From Halomonas sp. A40-4 (GTDB lineage Bacteria; Pseudomonadota; Gammaproteobacteria; Pseudomonadales; Halomonadaceae): 64,000 nucleotides of DNA. Shown one piece after another: positions 47,700 to 56,578 of this stretch (positions are counted from its first letter, which is position 1; each line of letters begins with the position of its first letter). Location: the NCBI RefSeq assembly GCF_015767635.1, contig NZ_CP065230.1, forward strand, positions 744,001 to 808,000, read 5' to 3'. Below the pieces are notes generated by a model. The model was not told the DNA's origin and ran no database searches. It saw only the letters and a program-made list of their open reading frames with translations. The position numbers and the translations under genes are program-made.

Positions 47700-48318
47700 A
47701 GTTCTCGTAATGAGATACCTTCTACAAGCACATGGGTGTGAAGGTCATTTTTGTGGACGCGGAAGAGCTGTTCCTTGGCAACACCTTTATCGATGTATCC
47801 GATGAAGAGGCTAGCAAGATCGATGTCGTCGAGTTCCTGGATCAGGGACCATCTACCTGGATATGATTGAATCCGCCGCCTCTAAAATCGGCAAAGCGCA
47901 CGTGATGAAATCCCAACACAACGTAGGTGGTTTACCACCACCCATCCCTGCCCCCGGCCTGGGCGTGCGTACCCTGGGCGAAGTGAAGAAAGAGTACGCC
48001 GACATCCTCAGGGATGCCGACGCTATCTTCATCGAAGAGCTGTGCGCCTCTGGATGGTACGAAAAAAACCAGCCAAGCCTTTACGGTGTTCCTGCCGGTG
48101 AAATCCGTTGGCGTAGTAGGCGACAGCCGCCGCTACGAATGGGTCATCGTGATACGCGCGGTAGAAACCATCGATTTCATGACCGCCCGCTGGGCGCACC
48201 TACCCTATGAGCTGCTGGAGAAGGTCTTCAATCGGATCATCAATGAGCTGGAAGAGGTGTTTCGCAGGTGACTTATGATGTGAGCAGCAAGCCTCCTGCT
48301 ACTGTTGAGTGGGAGTGA
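47700..48318 (+). pseudogene. guaA: Decayed guaA 3' fragment (right end of island)
   Basis: A degenerate second copy of the guaA 3' part, corresponding to 17930-18679. It begins around 47717 ([11 protein letters not shown]), lacks the [13 protein letters not shown] segment and a larger block from ETMKLK to YRHPF, and has several frameshifts. It still reads [11 protein letters not shown] and ends [14 protein letters not shown] with the correct stop at 48318. Divergence from guaA is substantial through the body but only 2 of 51 bases at the end. It marks the right boundary of the island or of an older island layer. Confidence 0.9.
48268..48318 (+). repeat. Right att-like direct repeat
   Basis: 49 of 51 bases identical to the guaA 3' end at 18629-18679, same orientation. 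With the integrase remnant this supports site-specific integration at guaA. Confidence 0.75.
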
Positions 48319-48376
48319 ATGATTGAGCAGGGCCAGTTCAACGCATCCAGCCCTGCTACATTTGTCGCCTCACATG

Positions 48377-48405
48377 AAAGCCTGCCCTTACCGGCAGGCT
48401 TTTTT
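48377..48405 (+). terminator. Terminator after the guaA fragment
   Basis: Stem AAAGCCTGCC (48377-48386) and GGCAGGCTTT (48393-48402) with 6-base loop and T tract to 48405. Probably the original guaA-type terminator. Confidence 0.8.
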
Positions 48406-48496
48406 GCACGATGCTGCCAGAAGGACTGACTTTAGATAGCAGAAACATAGAGCTAAGAGCTGCTTATGCCAATTTATACTGCTGGCAGAGCTAGCA

Positions 48497-51400
48497 TCAA
48501 CGCGACAAGTCGAGCACTACAACTTCAACTCGGCCCGTCATCACTGCTGAATGCTGGTCAAGCGCTAATTGTAATTCAGCGGCGTTGCTCGGTTTAGATC
48601 CAAAGCAGGGCCGTGTTGGCACACGGTAGCCGGAACCAAACCAGAAGATGAGGAATACGCCCTGTCCTTGGGCCTGCCAGTGGCTTGTATAGAGTGCTTC
48701 CAACTGATTATCTATCGCTGTCCATAATTTTGGGTGCTGTTGTCTCTTAGCTTCGACTGGTAACCATAGGCCGTTATGTTGAAACACAATATCTGCGCGC
48801 TTATCCTGCGGCATGTCGGCCTCGTTGGCGGGATAGATCGAAAGGGGTGCAAGATGGCCGCGTAATAGTGCAACGGTTCGGTCGCGACATTCATTCTCAG
48901 AGCGTGGATGGCCGTTATCGGTCCAGTACAAGCTGACCTCATCCTCTGAGCTGCCGCGTAATCGCCTGGCTAGTTCTCGCATTTCGTCGACCACTATCGA
49001 GCACAAGTCGGCAACGCTGTTTGGTGGGCCAGCGTCTAGTATCGTCTTTATCTGGTCCAGTGTTGGCGGATAATAGCTTTCGTCAGCCTGCTTCTGCCAC
49101 TGCTCGGCAGAAACCATCCGCAGCGCCCATGTATAACTATCCTCGTGCGCGTCTCGTAGTGCTGTGAGCGCCGCTACGGCCTCAGTAGAGACATCGCTTC
49201 CCAGCCTAGTAATTAGCGTCCGGATATATTCCGACGCATCCCAAGGGTTTACATCGCCTATCATCTCCGAGTTTGGCCAGCTAACCTGGGGCCATTGCTC
49301 GCGAAAGGTAGCTATCAACCAGGCGAGCTGGTTGATCGACAGGAAGGAGCCGGTTCCATCGTAACGCCTACCATGTCCAGATCGGTCTCGGAAATGCCAA
49401 AGCAACTCTGGCTCGATCTCATTGCCCAGCCATGCGCGCGCCACATCGAAATCTACGATTAGCGCTATCGCCTGCCAATTCCGCCGCCGTTCGTCGTCAA
49501 TTTCCCTCTTTTGGCGATCTACAACCAATTCCCGGAGCGCGTCACGGCGGTTTGAACGCAGCAATCGGTCGATCATTTCTGACTCTGCCTCAACTGACAT
49601 GTCGGGGTAATGGGTTAGCCAGTTTTCGGCGAGATCAGCGCCGAAATCACCATCATCGCTATGCATGAGCGCCCAAAGATGATCTACATGCTGAACCTGT
49701 AACTTCAATTGCGGCTGGATGTAGAGACGCACTACCTGTTCCCATCGACCACGTTGCTTCAATTCGGATTCGACTTTGGCCGTGAGTTCCTTTAGCCCAG
49801 CGTGGTCACTGATAGCCGTATGCCAGCACTCGAACAGGCCGGCAGCCAGCCGCTCACTGCTAACTCCTTTGAATGGCTCCGACAATGTTCTTACTCGTTC
49901 AGCGATTGCCGCAACGATAATGTCGCCTGACGGCCAGCGCATACTCTTGGCGTAGCTCAGTGCTATTGTTTTCGCGTTCGGTCGTGGTGGGTAGGCTTGA
50001 AGAAACGCCTCGAATCCTATGCGCGTTGCCGCTGAAATTTCCTCGCCCAGCCACTCCGCAACACGCTCATGTGCTGGCACGTCGTCGTCAATATCATGGA
50101 AACGTTTGAGGTATGCCTGTGCTGGCGAGAGAATCCATCTAAATTGTCCCGATTTGACTTTCTCTATATTGGCAAAGAAGTCGCGGCGGTGCTCCGCGAA
50201 CTTGGCAGCCTGCTTTGCCCTGCGCTGTCGTTTATTTTCTTCCTGCTTGCGCTCCCATTCTGGAATCTTTCGATCGGCTAAGTTATCAACCCAGGTGAGC
50301 AGGTCAGGCCGGTGCTGGGCGAAGGGCTTGGCCGCTTCACGAAGTGCCTTACCCTCCTCACCCCATGTTCGGCCAAGCATAATAATTTCTCGCCAGCGTT
50401 CGTCGGTGCGATCATTGGAGTTCAACGTTTGTAGCAGACTAATAATTTCAGCCTGTGTGGGATGCAGGTCGATGATCCCAAGCTGCAGTGGCCAAGCTCT
50501 CTGCGATATATTTTTGTAGCCCGCTTTGTTAATTAAGACATGCCGTTGGATTGCTCGGCGTACTGACGGATTCTCATTTAGCCATTCTCCAATTTCCCTG
50601 CCTTGGTCGCGTTGATATGAAGCTGGCCTATCGAACGGTTCGAGCCATTGCCAAAGCCGCAGCGGCTCCACTGGATGGTCACTCTTGAGCCTCCTGAGCA
50701 CCAAAGCATATTGAAGGTCAATCAAACTGTTTTCTTCGATATCAGCATATTCGGGAAGGAGTATTTCGGCCTGAATGGCAAAATGGTCAAGTAAGCCGTC
50801 TAGCCTTGCTACGGGAACCTCTCTGGCAAGATGGTAAAATAGTCCGAGTACAGTGTTGCGCTCTGCTTCAGACCCAATTGGGCATACAGAAAGCCCATCG
50901 TGGGCGAAAACGATTGCTACAATCTGCTCATCGCTGAAGGCCTCCACACCGATATCATCAATCAACTCGTACGCGAGTCGAAGTGCATCCTTCCTTACTT
51001 GTTGCCGCAACTCTTCCAGAAGCATAGGCCAGTTCTCGCCACCAAGTGCAACCAGTACTTGAGCGCTTTCATGGCGTATACCGTAGGGCTCGGCCTCATC
51101 AAGCATGAGCTCGCGTAATAACGTGCGTTGGCTCTCAGCCGTTGGTGCACCTTTGAGTTGCTGCAACAAGAATGCCCTTAGTCCGAATTCGGCCCCAGAG
51201 TTACTAATTACGCGTGCAACTTCACTCATCAGAGGCGGCGTTACCAACGCCGCCGCGCGGTATTCCTGCCAGCCGCTGAATCGCGGATTATTGGCAGAGA
51301 GCCGTTCAAGTGCCGTAAATAGCTGACGTGCCTGCTCGGGCGCTAGTGCCTCCGCGTCGCCATATTCGACTACACCCATCGGATCGGCGTCGATCACCGC

Positions 51401-52450
51401 GTTAGCTAATTGCGGATCACGTGCCAGCCAGGCATGGAGGCCGCGCAGTGAAGCGGGCACCAGCCCGTGCGACCGGAACAGCCTGAGAAGACGTTGTCGC
51501 TTCGCTCGTGTATCGGCCCGCGCAGCTAGCCAGCGCGCGCCGACAAACTCACCGATGCGGCGATGGGCGTAGGTCAGGCCGTCTAGATCAGTTGCGAAAA
51601 GCTTTGTGTTTGCCGCCAACTTCACATGCCCGTTATCAAATGCCTCAACCTCTGCAAGTGGTAGTGCCTTGTCAGCGTGATCAATCGCACCGCTCGGTTG
51701 ATCGATGATGCGTGCATTGCTTGTCAGTATCAGAGCCGAAAACGCTGCGCCCGCTGCATCAAGAACCGTATTATTTGGTAGCTCGATTTTCAGCCGGTTA
51801 TGCTCTTTCCTGAGCGTATCGATAGCGTCTTCGAAAAGAGCTCCGCTGGTTGCTGGCAACAGCCGATCTTTAGGCAGGGCAGCTACTAGCTTTAATGTCT
51901 GTGGGTTTCCGAGGAAGTCGAGGCCGAACCGCACGAAATGATCAAGTAGCGTTCGTGCACGCTTCGCGTCGCCTAGTAGAAGTTGGGTGAGCAGCTCGTA
52001 CTGCTCATCTTCGTCGAGCGGTGAGAGGTGCACTTCCAGCGGTGTCACATCTTCATATTGGTCGGCTATTGCCTGCGTTGAGATAGCAGCACGCCAATCC
52101 GCTACTCGGCAGCTGAAAATGAATGGAGGGTAATTGAGCTCTCCTAGCTTTTGCAGTACTAGATCGACCGCATCGCCATCGGATTGAGCGGACACCTCAT
52201 CGAGCGCGTCGATAACTAGACGTTTATTGTCGCCGAGAAGAGTCTCTGGCCGCGGCCGATTAATCAACTGCTGCGCGCGGCAGAAAGCGTTGCCTTCTTC
52301 TGCGCTTAGCTCCTTAAGTAATTCGGTTTTCCCCATACCAGGCTCGCCAAGCACGACGATTGGTTCACGGCGCATAAGCAGGTCTTCTTGCTTTAGTGGG
52401 TGCTGCTCATTTTGGTCGGCAAACCACAGCTTTCTCTGAAAATAGCTCAC
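48497..52450 (-). CDS. NACHT-type NTPase with C-terminal PD-(D/E)XK domain
   Basis: A 1317-residue cytosolic protein, from GTG 52450 with AGAGAGA 6 bases upstream (a TTG at 52456 is also in frame). The NTPase is at the N-terminus: Walker A VLGEPGMGKTELL near residue 36, Walker B RLVIDALDEV near residue 80 and FSCRVADWR near 112, the NACHT/STAND pattern. A long helical-repeat region follows. The C-terminus has ENECRDRTV, then DKRADIVF and LPVEAKRQQ (about residues 1205-1245), an E...D...ExK nuclease core. Bacterial NACHT proteins of this type are antiphage sensors; the defence role is inferred. Confidence 0.72.
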   Translation of the reverse strand: MSYFQRKLWFADQNEQHPLKQEDLLMRREPIVVLGEPGMGKTELLKELSAEEGNAFCRAQQLINRPRPETLLGDNKRLVIDALDEVSAQSDGDAVDLVLQKLGELNYPPFIFSCRVADWRAAISTQAIADQYEDVTPLEVHLSPLDEDEQYELLTQLLLGDAKRARTLLDHFVRFGLDFLGNPQTLKLVAALPKDRLLPATSGALFEDAIDTLRKEHNRLKIELPNNTVLDAAGAAFSALILTSNARIIDQPSGAIDHADKALPLAEVEAFDNGHVKLAANTKLFATDLDGLTYAHRRIGEFVGARWLAARADTRAKRQRLLRLFRSHGLVPASLRGLHAWLARDPQLANAVIDADPMGVVEYGDAEALAPEQARQLFTALERLSANNPRFSGWQEYRAAALVTPPLMSEVARVISNSGAEFGLRAFLLQQLKGAPTAESQRTLLRELMLDEAEPYGIRHESAQVLVALGGENWPMLLEELRQQVRKDALRLAYELIDDIGVEAFSDEQIVAIVFAHDGLSVCPIGSEAERNTVLGLFYHLAREVPVARLDGLLDHFAIQAEILLPEYADIEENSLIDLQYALVLRRLKSDHPVEPLRLWQWLEPFDRPASYQRDQGREIGEWLNENPSVRRAIQRHVLINKAGYKNISQRAWPLQLGIIDLHPTQAEIISLLQTLNSNDRTDERWREIIMLGRTWGEEGKALREAAKPFAQHRPDLLTWVDNLADRKIPEWERKQEENKRQRRAKQAAKFAEHRRDFFANIEKVKSGQFRWILSPAQAYLKRFHDIDDDVPAHERVAEWLGEEISAATRIGFEAFLQAYPPRPNAKTIALSYAKSMRWPSGDIIVAAIAERVRTLSEPFKGVSSERLAAGLFECWHTAISDHAGLKELTAKVESELKQRGRWEQVVRLYIQPQLKLQVQHVDHLWALMHSDDGDFGADLAENWLTHYPDMSVEAESEMIDRLLRSNRRDALRELVVDRQKREIDDERRRNWQAIALIVDFDVARAWLGNEIEPELLWHFRDRSGHGRRYDGTGSFLSINQLAWLIATFREQWPQVSWPNSEMIGDVNPWDASEYIRTLITRLGSDVSTEAVAALTALRDAHEDSYTWALRMVSAEQWQKQADESYYPPTLDQIKTILDAGPPNSVADLCSIVVDEMRELARRLRGSSEDEVSLYWTDNGHPRSENECRDRTVALLRGHLAPLSIYPANEADMPQDKRADIVFQHNGLWLPVEAKRQQHPKLWTAIDNQLEALYTSHWQAQGQGVFLIFWFGSGYRVPTRPCFGSKPSNAAELQLALDQHSAVMTGRVEVVVLDLSR

Positions 52451-52463
52451 GCGCAATCTCTCT

Positions 52464-52477
52464 TGTTCAATTGAACA
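52464..52477. promoter_or_regulatory. Perfect 14-bp palindrome upstream of the NACHT gene
   Basis: TGTTCAATTGAACA, 14 bases upstream of the GTG start. It overlaps the likely leader or promoter and could be an operator. No matching regulator gene is adjacent. Confidence 0.4.
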
Positions 52478-52556
52478 CCACCGCTAATACCTAGCCTATC
52501 ATTTGTTATAGTGGGATAGATGAGAGCGACCATAATGTCGCGACAAAGCGCTTAAT

Positions 52557-52948
52557 ATGATCATCGCGAAATCGTCCAGAAAGGCTGCCTGGATATTACA
52601 GCCTGGTTGCTGTGGTTTCTGTATATCCCGAAAGAAGCGCTCGAACAGGCGTCATTGAGAATCGACTGTGTGCGGATGAAAGTCACCTTCTGGCAGCGCC
52701 ATGCCACCACCGTGCTGAACGAACGGCAAATCAAGGTACTGAACCGTTTATTGGATACCGCAGGGGAGGAGTTTGAGCAGGGCATTAACGCCCGCAAGTA
52801 CCAATCGCTGGCCAAGGTAAGTAAAGCCACCGCATCGCGGGATTTGGCAGAGCTGCTGGAGAAAAGCTGCCTTTCCAAGCTACACGGTGGTGGGCGCAGT
52901 ACGCGTTATTCGGTGCTGCTTGAGCGGGAAGTAGATGGCACCTTGTAG
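52557..52948 (+). pseudogene. Fic-family protein C-terminal fragment
   Basis: Reads EIVQKGCLDITAWLLWFL, then ERQIKVLNRLL and a winged-helix end (YQSLAKVSKATASRDLAELLEK) with GGGRSTRYS at the C-terminus, as in Fic/DOC proteins with a C-terminal DNA-binding domain. The catalytic HxFx(D/E)GNGRxxR part is absent. Only about 130 residues of a protein normally near 370 remain. Confidence 0.75.
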
Positions 52949-53008
52949 TGGCGATCGCTGCTATTAAAGGTCGAATCGCCACTGAGTAAGTGCGAACTAT
53001 CTCTGCTG

Positions 53009-53371
53009 TTAATACTGCGCTAATCCTACAAGCTTGGGTCGCTCGCCAAGTAAAACTAGCGAGAGCCCGAGGGCGATGGGGACCATCGCGACCGCGCTAA
53101 CAGGCACCACGATAGCGAAGGGCGATCGAGATAGCCCTTGGTAAAGCAGCCAGGCCTCAAGAGCGGAGCCGATGCCCGCCAGCGCGCCCCATATCCACAC
53201 GCTTGGTTCCCAGGTGGAAAAGAGCAGTGCGCCTGCAAAACCGACAAGTGCGCCGCCCAGATGGGTGTAAAACGCAATATTGAGCGGCGGGTAAAAACAG
53301 GCGAGCAAGCCATTGATAAAGTGTGTACTGCCGAGCAGCACCATGGCGCTTAGCGCCAGGGCGATAGACAT
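53009..53371 (-). pseudogene. Truncated EamA/DMT-family transporter
   Basis: 120 residues with four hydrophobic helices, matching half of an EamA drug/metabolite transporter; it stops just after LLGERPK, where full proteins continue through another helix and often a second five-helix half. It is divergent from the adjacent LysR gene, a typical regulator-exporter pair. The 3' end lies close to the Fic fragment, consistent with a deletion junction near 53000. A functional short protein is possible but less likely. Confidence 0.6.
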
Positions 53372-53470
53372 GCGGGCTCCTGGTCACGATGATAAGGAAA
53401 GGGCCAGCATAGAAGCCGCTCACATGCGGCTAGAAACTCGATTAAGTCATGGTCACCATGAGGAGTTGTG

Positions 53471-54382
53471 ATGATCAGAGGGGCGGATATCTTCATTGCC
53501 CAACTTCGCGCGCTGCTTGCAATGGCGGAAGCGCAGTCTTATACCCGTGCGGCGGCGCGCCTTGACGTTAGCCAGTCGGGCGTGAGTCATTCCATGCAGG
53601 CACTGGAGAAGCTGGCGGGTGGCCCGCTGATTATCAAAAGTACAGAAGGGCTGGTACCCACCGCCCTAGAAGAGTTAGTGCTTACTAGCGCCAGGAAGGT
53701 GGTAGTTGAGCTTCAGGTGTTAAGCCAGCAGGTGGGGCAGTTTCATAACGAGGCGGATGAAACGCTGAAAATAGGTGTTATTCCCAGTGCGTTAGCGGGA
53801 TGGTTGTCGCCGCAACTTTCGAGCTTAACGAGCCGCTACCCGGAGGCGATTAGCCTTGTACTGGAAGGCATGGAGGAGGAGATAAAGGAGTGGGTGGAAA
53901 GCGGAGTGGTCAATATGGGCGTAACGACCGATGTGACGCAGCTTAATGTCACCTACTGGCGTGAGCACTTTGATTGGCAGCGGTTAAAAAAAGACGAGAT
54001 CGTTGCCGTACTGCCCGAAAATCACCCACTCAGCAAACAAGCCAGCGTGACGGTGGCACAGTTAGCAGAGTACCCGCTGGTTATGTCGTCAGGCGGTTGT
54101 GAGGCGCTTATCCAGCAGATATTTGCCCACTCATTGGAAGAGGCCGAAACCTTCCAGGTGGATTTTTGGGTACGCGATACCTGCACGTTATTGCAGATGG
54201 TCGCTGGCGATGTCGGGGTGAGCTTTGTGCCCACATTAGCGTTAACAAGTAAGTCAATGCCCGGTGTGGTGACGCGCCCTTTATCGCCGAGGCGGGATCG
54301 AAACCTGATTGCCTTTTGGCCGAAAAAGCAGCCGCTTAACCGGATGGGTAGGCAATTATTGAGTGTGTGCAATGCTTTGTAG
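53471..54382 (+). CDS. LysR-type transcriptional regulator
   Basis: A 303-residue LysR regulator with N-terminal winged helix (AAARLDVSQSGVSHSMQALEKL) and an effector domain. The ATG at 53471 is preferred to the GTG at 53468, since AGGAG ends 5 bases before it. It is divergent from the truncated EamA gene, likely its former target. A degenerate copy of its last 28 codons occurs at 55581-55664, beyond the Rpn gene. Confidence 0.9.
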   Translation: MIRGADIFIAQLRALLAMAEAQSYTRAAARLDVSQSGVSHSMQALEKLAGGPLIIKSTEGLVPTALEELVLTSARKVVVELQVLSQQVGQFHNEADETLKIGVIPSALAGWLSPQLSSLTSRYPEAISLVLEGMEEEIKEWVESGVVNMGVTTDVTQLNVTYWREHFDWQRLKKDEIVAVLPENHPLSKQASVTVAQLAEYPLVMSSGGCEALIQQIFAHSLEEAETFQVDFWVRDTCTLLQMVAGDVGVSFVPTLALTSKSMPGVVTRPLSPRRDRNLIAFWPKKQPLNRMGRQLLSVCNAL

Positions 54383-54461
54383 GCTCTTCATCACAACGTG
54401 TGAATGTTTTACGGGTAGCTGAGCATGCTATTCTGGCGTGGATCGATTGTCAGAGGTCTCC

Positions 54462-55388
54462 ATGGTCAACAACCATCACGATACCGGCTATAAAGAGCTG
54501 TTCAGCTATCCTGAGTTTGTTCAGCAACTTATCGAAGGCTTTGCGCCTGCTGAGATTGCCCGGTTAATGGACTTCTCCACTCTGAAAAGCCATAGCGGCA
54601 GCTACATTACGCCGCTGTTCGAAGAGAAAATTGAGGACGTGGTGTGGTCAGTCAACGTTAACTGGCAGGGGATGGCCCAAGAGGTCTATCTGTACATCTT
54701 GTTGGAGTTTCAGTCCTCGGTGGATCGCACAATGCCGGTTCGGCTGATGCACTACGCCGCTTGCTTCTACAGTGAGTTGCTCAAGCAGAAGGTCATCACA
54801 CCCGGCCAGGGTTTACCGCCGGTATTTCCGGTAGTGCTTTATAACGGCTCAGAGCGCTGGTCAGCATCGTTAGACCTCTATGACATGATCATGCCGGAAC
54901 CACCGGGTCTCCTGCAGGTCTACCAGCCACGGATGCGTTATTACCTAGTCGATGAAGGGCGCTATACTGATGAACAGTTAGGTTTGGTACAGTCGCCGCT
55001 AAGCGGGGTGTTCGGTATCGAGAAGGCCTCCACAAATCGCCAGGGGCTTCAGCAAGCCGTGGATCGAATTGTGGCGATTATTCAGGCTGATCCTCACAAA
55101 GAACGTATCGACAAGATTATTACCCGCTGGCTTAAACGCCATCTGCAGCGGCTCGGGGCTGAGGTCGACCTCAATCAGCTCAACAGTTTGGTGGAGGATA
55201 AAGACATGTTGGCAGAAAATTTGGAAAACTGGGCTCAGCAAGAGCGTCAGGAAGGCGAAAAGCTGGGTATTGAGAAAACGGCCCGTAATCTGCTCAAGCT
55301 GGGAGTGCTGAGTGATGAGCAGATTGCTGAAGCGACAGGCTTGGCGTTACGTGAAGTGGCTAAGTTGCGCACTGAAGGTGAGCACTGA
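54462..55388 (+). CDS. Rpn-family recombination-promoting nuclease / putative transposase
   Basis: A 308-residue protein of the Rpn (YhgA-like, formerly transposase_31) family: HDTGYKELFSYPEFVQQLI at the N-terminus, then LYILLEFQSSVDRTMPVRLMHY near residue 75 with the PD-(D/E)XK-type E-x-Q core, and PVVLYNG near residue 122. E. coli Rpn proteins cut DNA and stimulate RecA-independent recombination. The C-terminus has the usual helical tail with KLGIEKTARNLLKLG. It lies between an intact LysR gene and a LysR 3' remnant, which suggests insertion or local duplication. Confidence 0.85.
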   Translation: MVNNHHDTGYKELFSYPEFVQQLIEGFAPAEIARLMDFSTLKSHSGSYITPLFEEKIEDVVWSVNVNWQGMAQEVYLYILLEFQSSVDRTMPVRLMHYAACFYSELLKQKVITPGQGLPPVFPVVLYNGSERWSASLDLYDMIMPEPPGLLQVYQPRMRYYLVDEGRYTDEQLGLVQSPLSGVFGIEKASTNRQGLQQAVDRIVAIIQADPHKERIDKIITRWLKRHLQRLGAEVDLNQLNSLVEDKDMLAENLENWAQQERQEGEKLGIEKTARNLLKLGVLSDEQIAEATGLALREVAKLRTEGEH

Positions 55389-55429
55389 CCAGCTCTCATT
55401 TCCGTATTCCCGCTTCACACATAAAGCGA

Positions 55430-55454
55430 AAGGGCAGTCCAAGCGACTGCCCTT
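55430..55454 (+). terminator. Hairpin after the Rpn gene
   Basis: AAGGGCAGTC-CAAGC-GACTGCCCTT, a perfect 10-bp stem 42 bases after the stop. No good T tract follows, so termination is uncertain. Confidence 0.5.
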
Positions 55455-55580
55455 GCTGTATTTGGCTTCTGAGGATGACAGGTATCCCCATGCCATGAAA
55501 GAACCTGATGCAATGGTTCATATTCAGTAGTGAATGGCTGTTTAACGTGAATCAGCAGTGCGCGCTTAGCAAAACAAGCT

Positions 55581-55664
55581 AGTGGCAACCTAATTTCCTT
55601 TTGGTCTAAACGGCAGCCGCTTAACCCCGTGGGTAAGCAACGCTTGAGGGCGAGTTCAGGATAG
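55581..55664 (+). pseudogene. LysR C-terminal remnant
   Basis: 28 in-frame codons read SGNLISFWSKRQPLNPVGKQ and end at TAG 55664. They match the end of the LysR protein at 53471-54382 (NLIAFWPKKQPLNRMGRQ). The sequence differs at many bases, so this is a diverged paralogue fragment, not a recent duplication. Confidence 0.65.
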
Positions 55665-55721
55665 ATCCAGAAGGCTCACCCATAGTGATTAAAAAACCTT
55701 TTCGGTAAACCTCGCATTCAC

Positions 55722-55767
55722 TGGACAGAGTTTTTGAAAGCCGTATTATGTTCACTATGAGTGAACA
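55722..55767 (+). promoter_or_regulatory. abiE promoter with operator palindrome over the start codon
   Basis: -35 TGGACA (55722-55727), 16-base spacer, -10 TATTAT (55744-55749). A perfect inverted repeat TGTTCACT-ATG-AGTGAACA (55749-55767) has the antitoxin ATG as its centre. The transcription start predicted from the -10 falls at about the ATG, so the mRNA may be leaderless. AbiEi proteins are known to bind inverted repeats in their own promoter. Confidence 0.6.
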
Positions 55768-56578
55768 AAAATCGTCAAAATTAAACCAGTTGCTAGCCAG
55801 CCTCGGAGACTCTGATTTAGTCTCCAGCCGCTGGCTGCAGGCGCATGGCTATTCGAGAAGCCTTGTGGCGCGCTATGTCTCCAGCGGTTGGCTGGTGTCC
55901 CCGGCGCGTGGTGTCTATCTGAGAAAGGGAGGGCGGTTGCAGTGGCAGGGCGTATTGCGAAGCCTGCAAGAGCGCGAGGGCCTGGCATTATACGTCGGTG
56001 GGCGTTTCGCGTTGGCAATGCAAGGGTATGAGCACTACCTGCGCCTGGGCGAAGCAGCCACGGTAACGCTTTATGGGGATGCCCGTCCGCCCGGCTGGCT
56101 CAGTCAATTGGCACTGCCTGAACGATTTGAGTTCTGCGGCAAGCCTCCCTTTGACTGGCCGTTGTCTGATTTCACTGCGGATACGCAGAAGGATCAGCTA
56201 CCTGAGCAGGGCCTTAAGCGGCTAGAGGTGCTTTCTGGTGCGGGAGCCATCGTTTGTTCCACGCCGGAGCGCGCGATACTGGAGCTTTGCGATGGCCCCG
56301 CTGGCGCGGCGCTGGTCTACGAAGCTGATACGCTTATGCAGAGTTTGGCAACACTGAGCCCAAGGCGGTTGACGGTGTTGCTGCGCCATTGCAGCAGCAT
56401 CAAGGCAGCACGACTGTTTCTCGCCTTGGCGGATCGGTACCAGCATGCATGGCTTAAACGAATCTCGTTAGAGGGGGTGGATCTCGGCAGCGGTAAACGC
56501 GTTCTGGTGCCCGGTGGTCGTCTACACCCGACTTATCAGATCACGTTACCGAGGGACTTGGATGAGCACTTGGGATAA
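55757..56578 (+). CDS. AbiEi-family antitoxin (type IV TA)
   Basis: A 273-residue antitoxin and transcriptional repressor of the AbiE system. The N-terminal winged helix (SSRWLQAHGYSRSLVARYVSSGWL) is followed by YVGGRFALAMQGYEHYL and a C-terminal domain with TPERAILEL. The start is placed at ATG 55757 (MSEQKS), with no Shine-Dalgarno upstream, matching a leaderless transcript; ATG 55748 overlaps the -10 box. It overlaps the toxin gene by 17 bases, so the two are coupled. Confidence 0.85.
   Translation: MSEQKSSKLNQLLASLGDSDLVSSRWLQAHGYSRSLVARYVSSGWLVSPARGVYLRKGGRLQWQGVLRSLQEREGLALYVGGRFALAMQGYEHYLRLGEAATVTLYGDARPPGWLSQLALPERFEFCGKPPFDWPLSDFTADTQKDQLPEQGLKRLEVLSGAGAIVCSTPERAILELCDGPAGAALVYEADTLMQSLATLSPRRLTVLLRHCSSIKAARLFLALADRYQHAWLKRISLEGVDLGSGKRVLVPGGRLHPTYQITLPRDLDEHLG

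Noticed and set aside
48014..48271. Frame for a short GuaA-like protein
   Set aside because: It is part of the frameshifted guaA fragment and lacks the catalytic domains.
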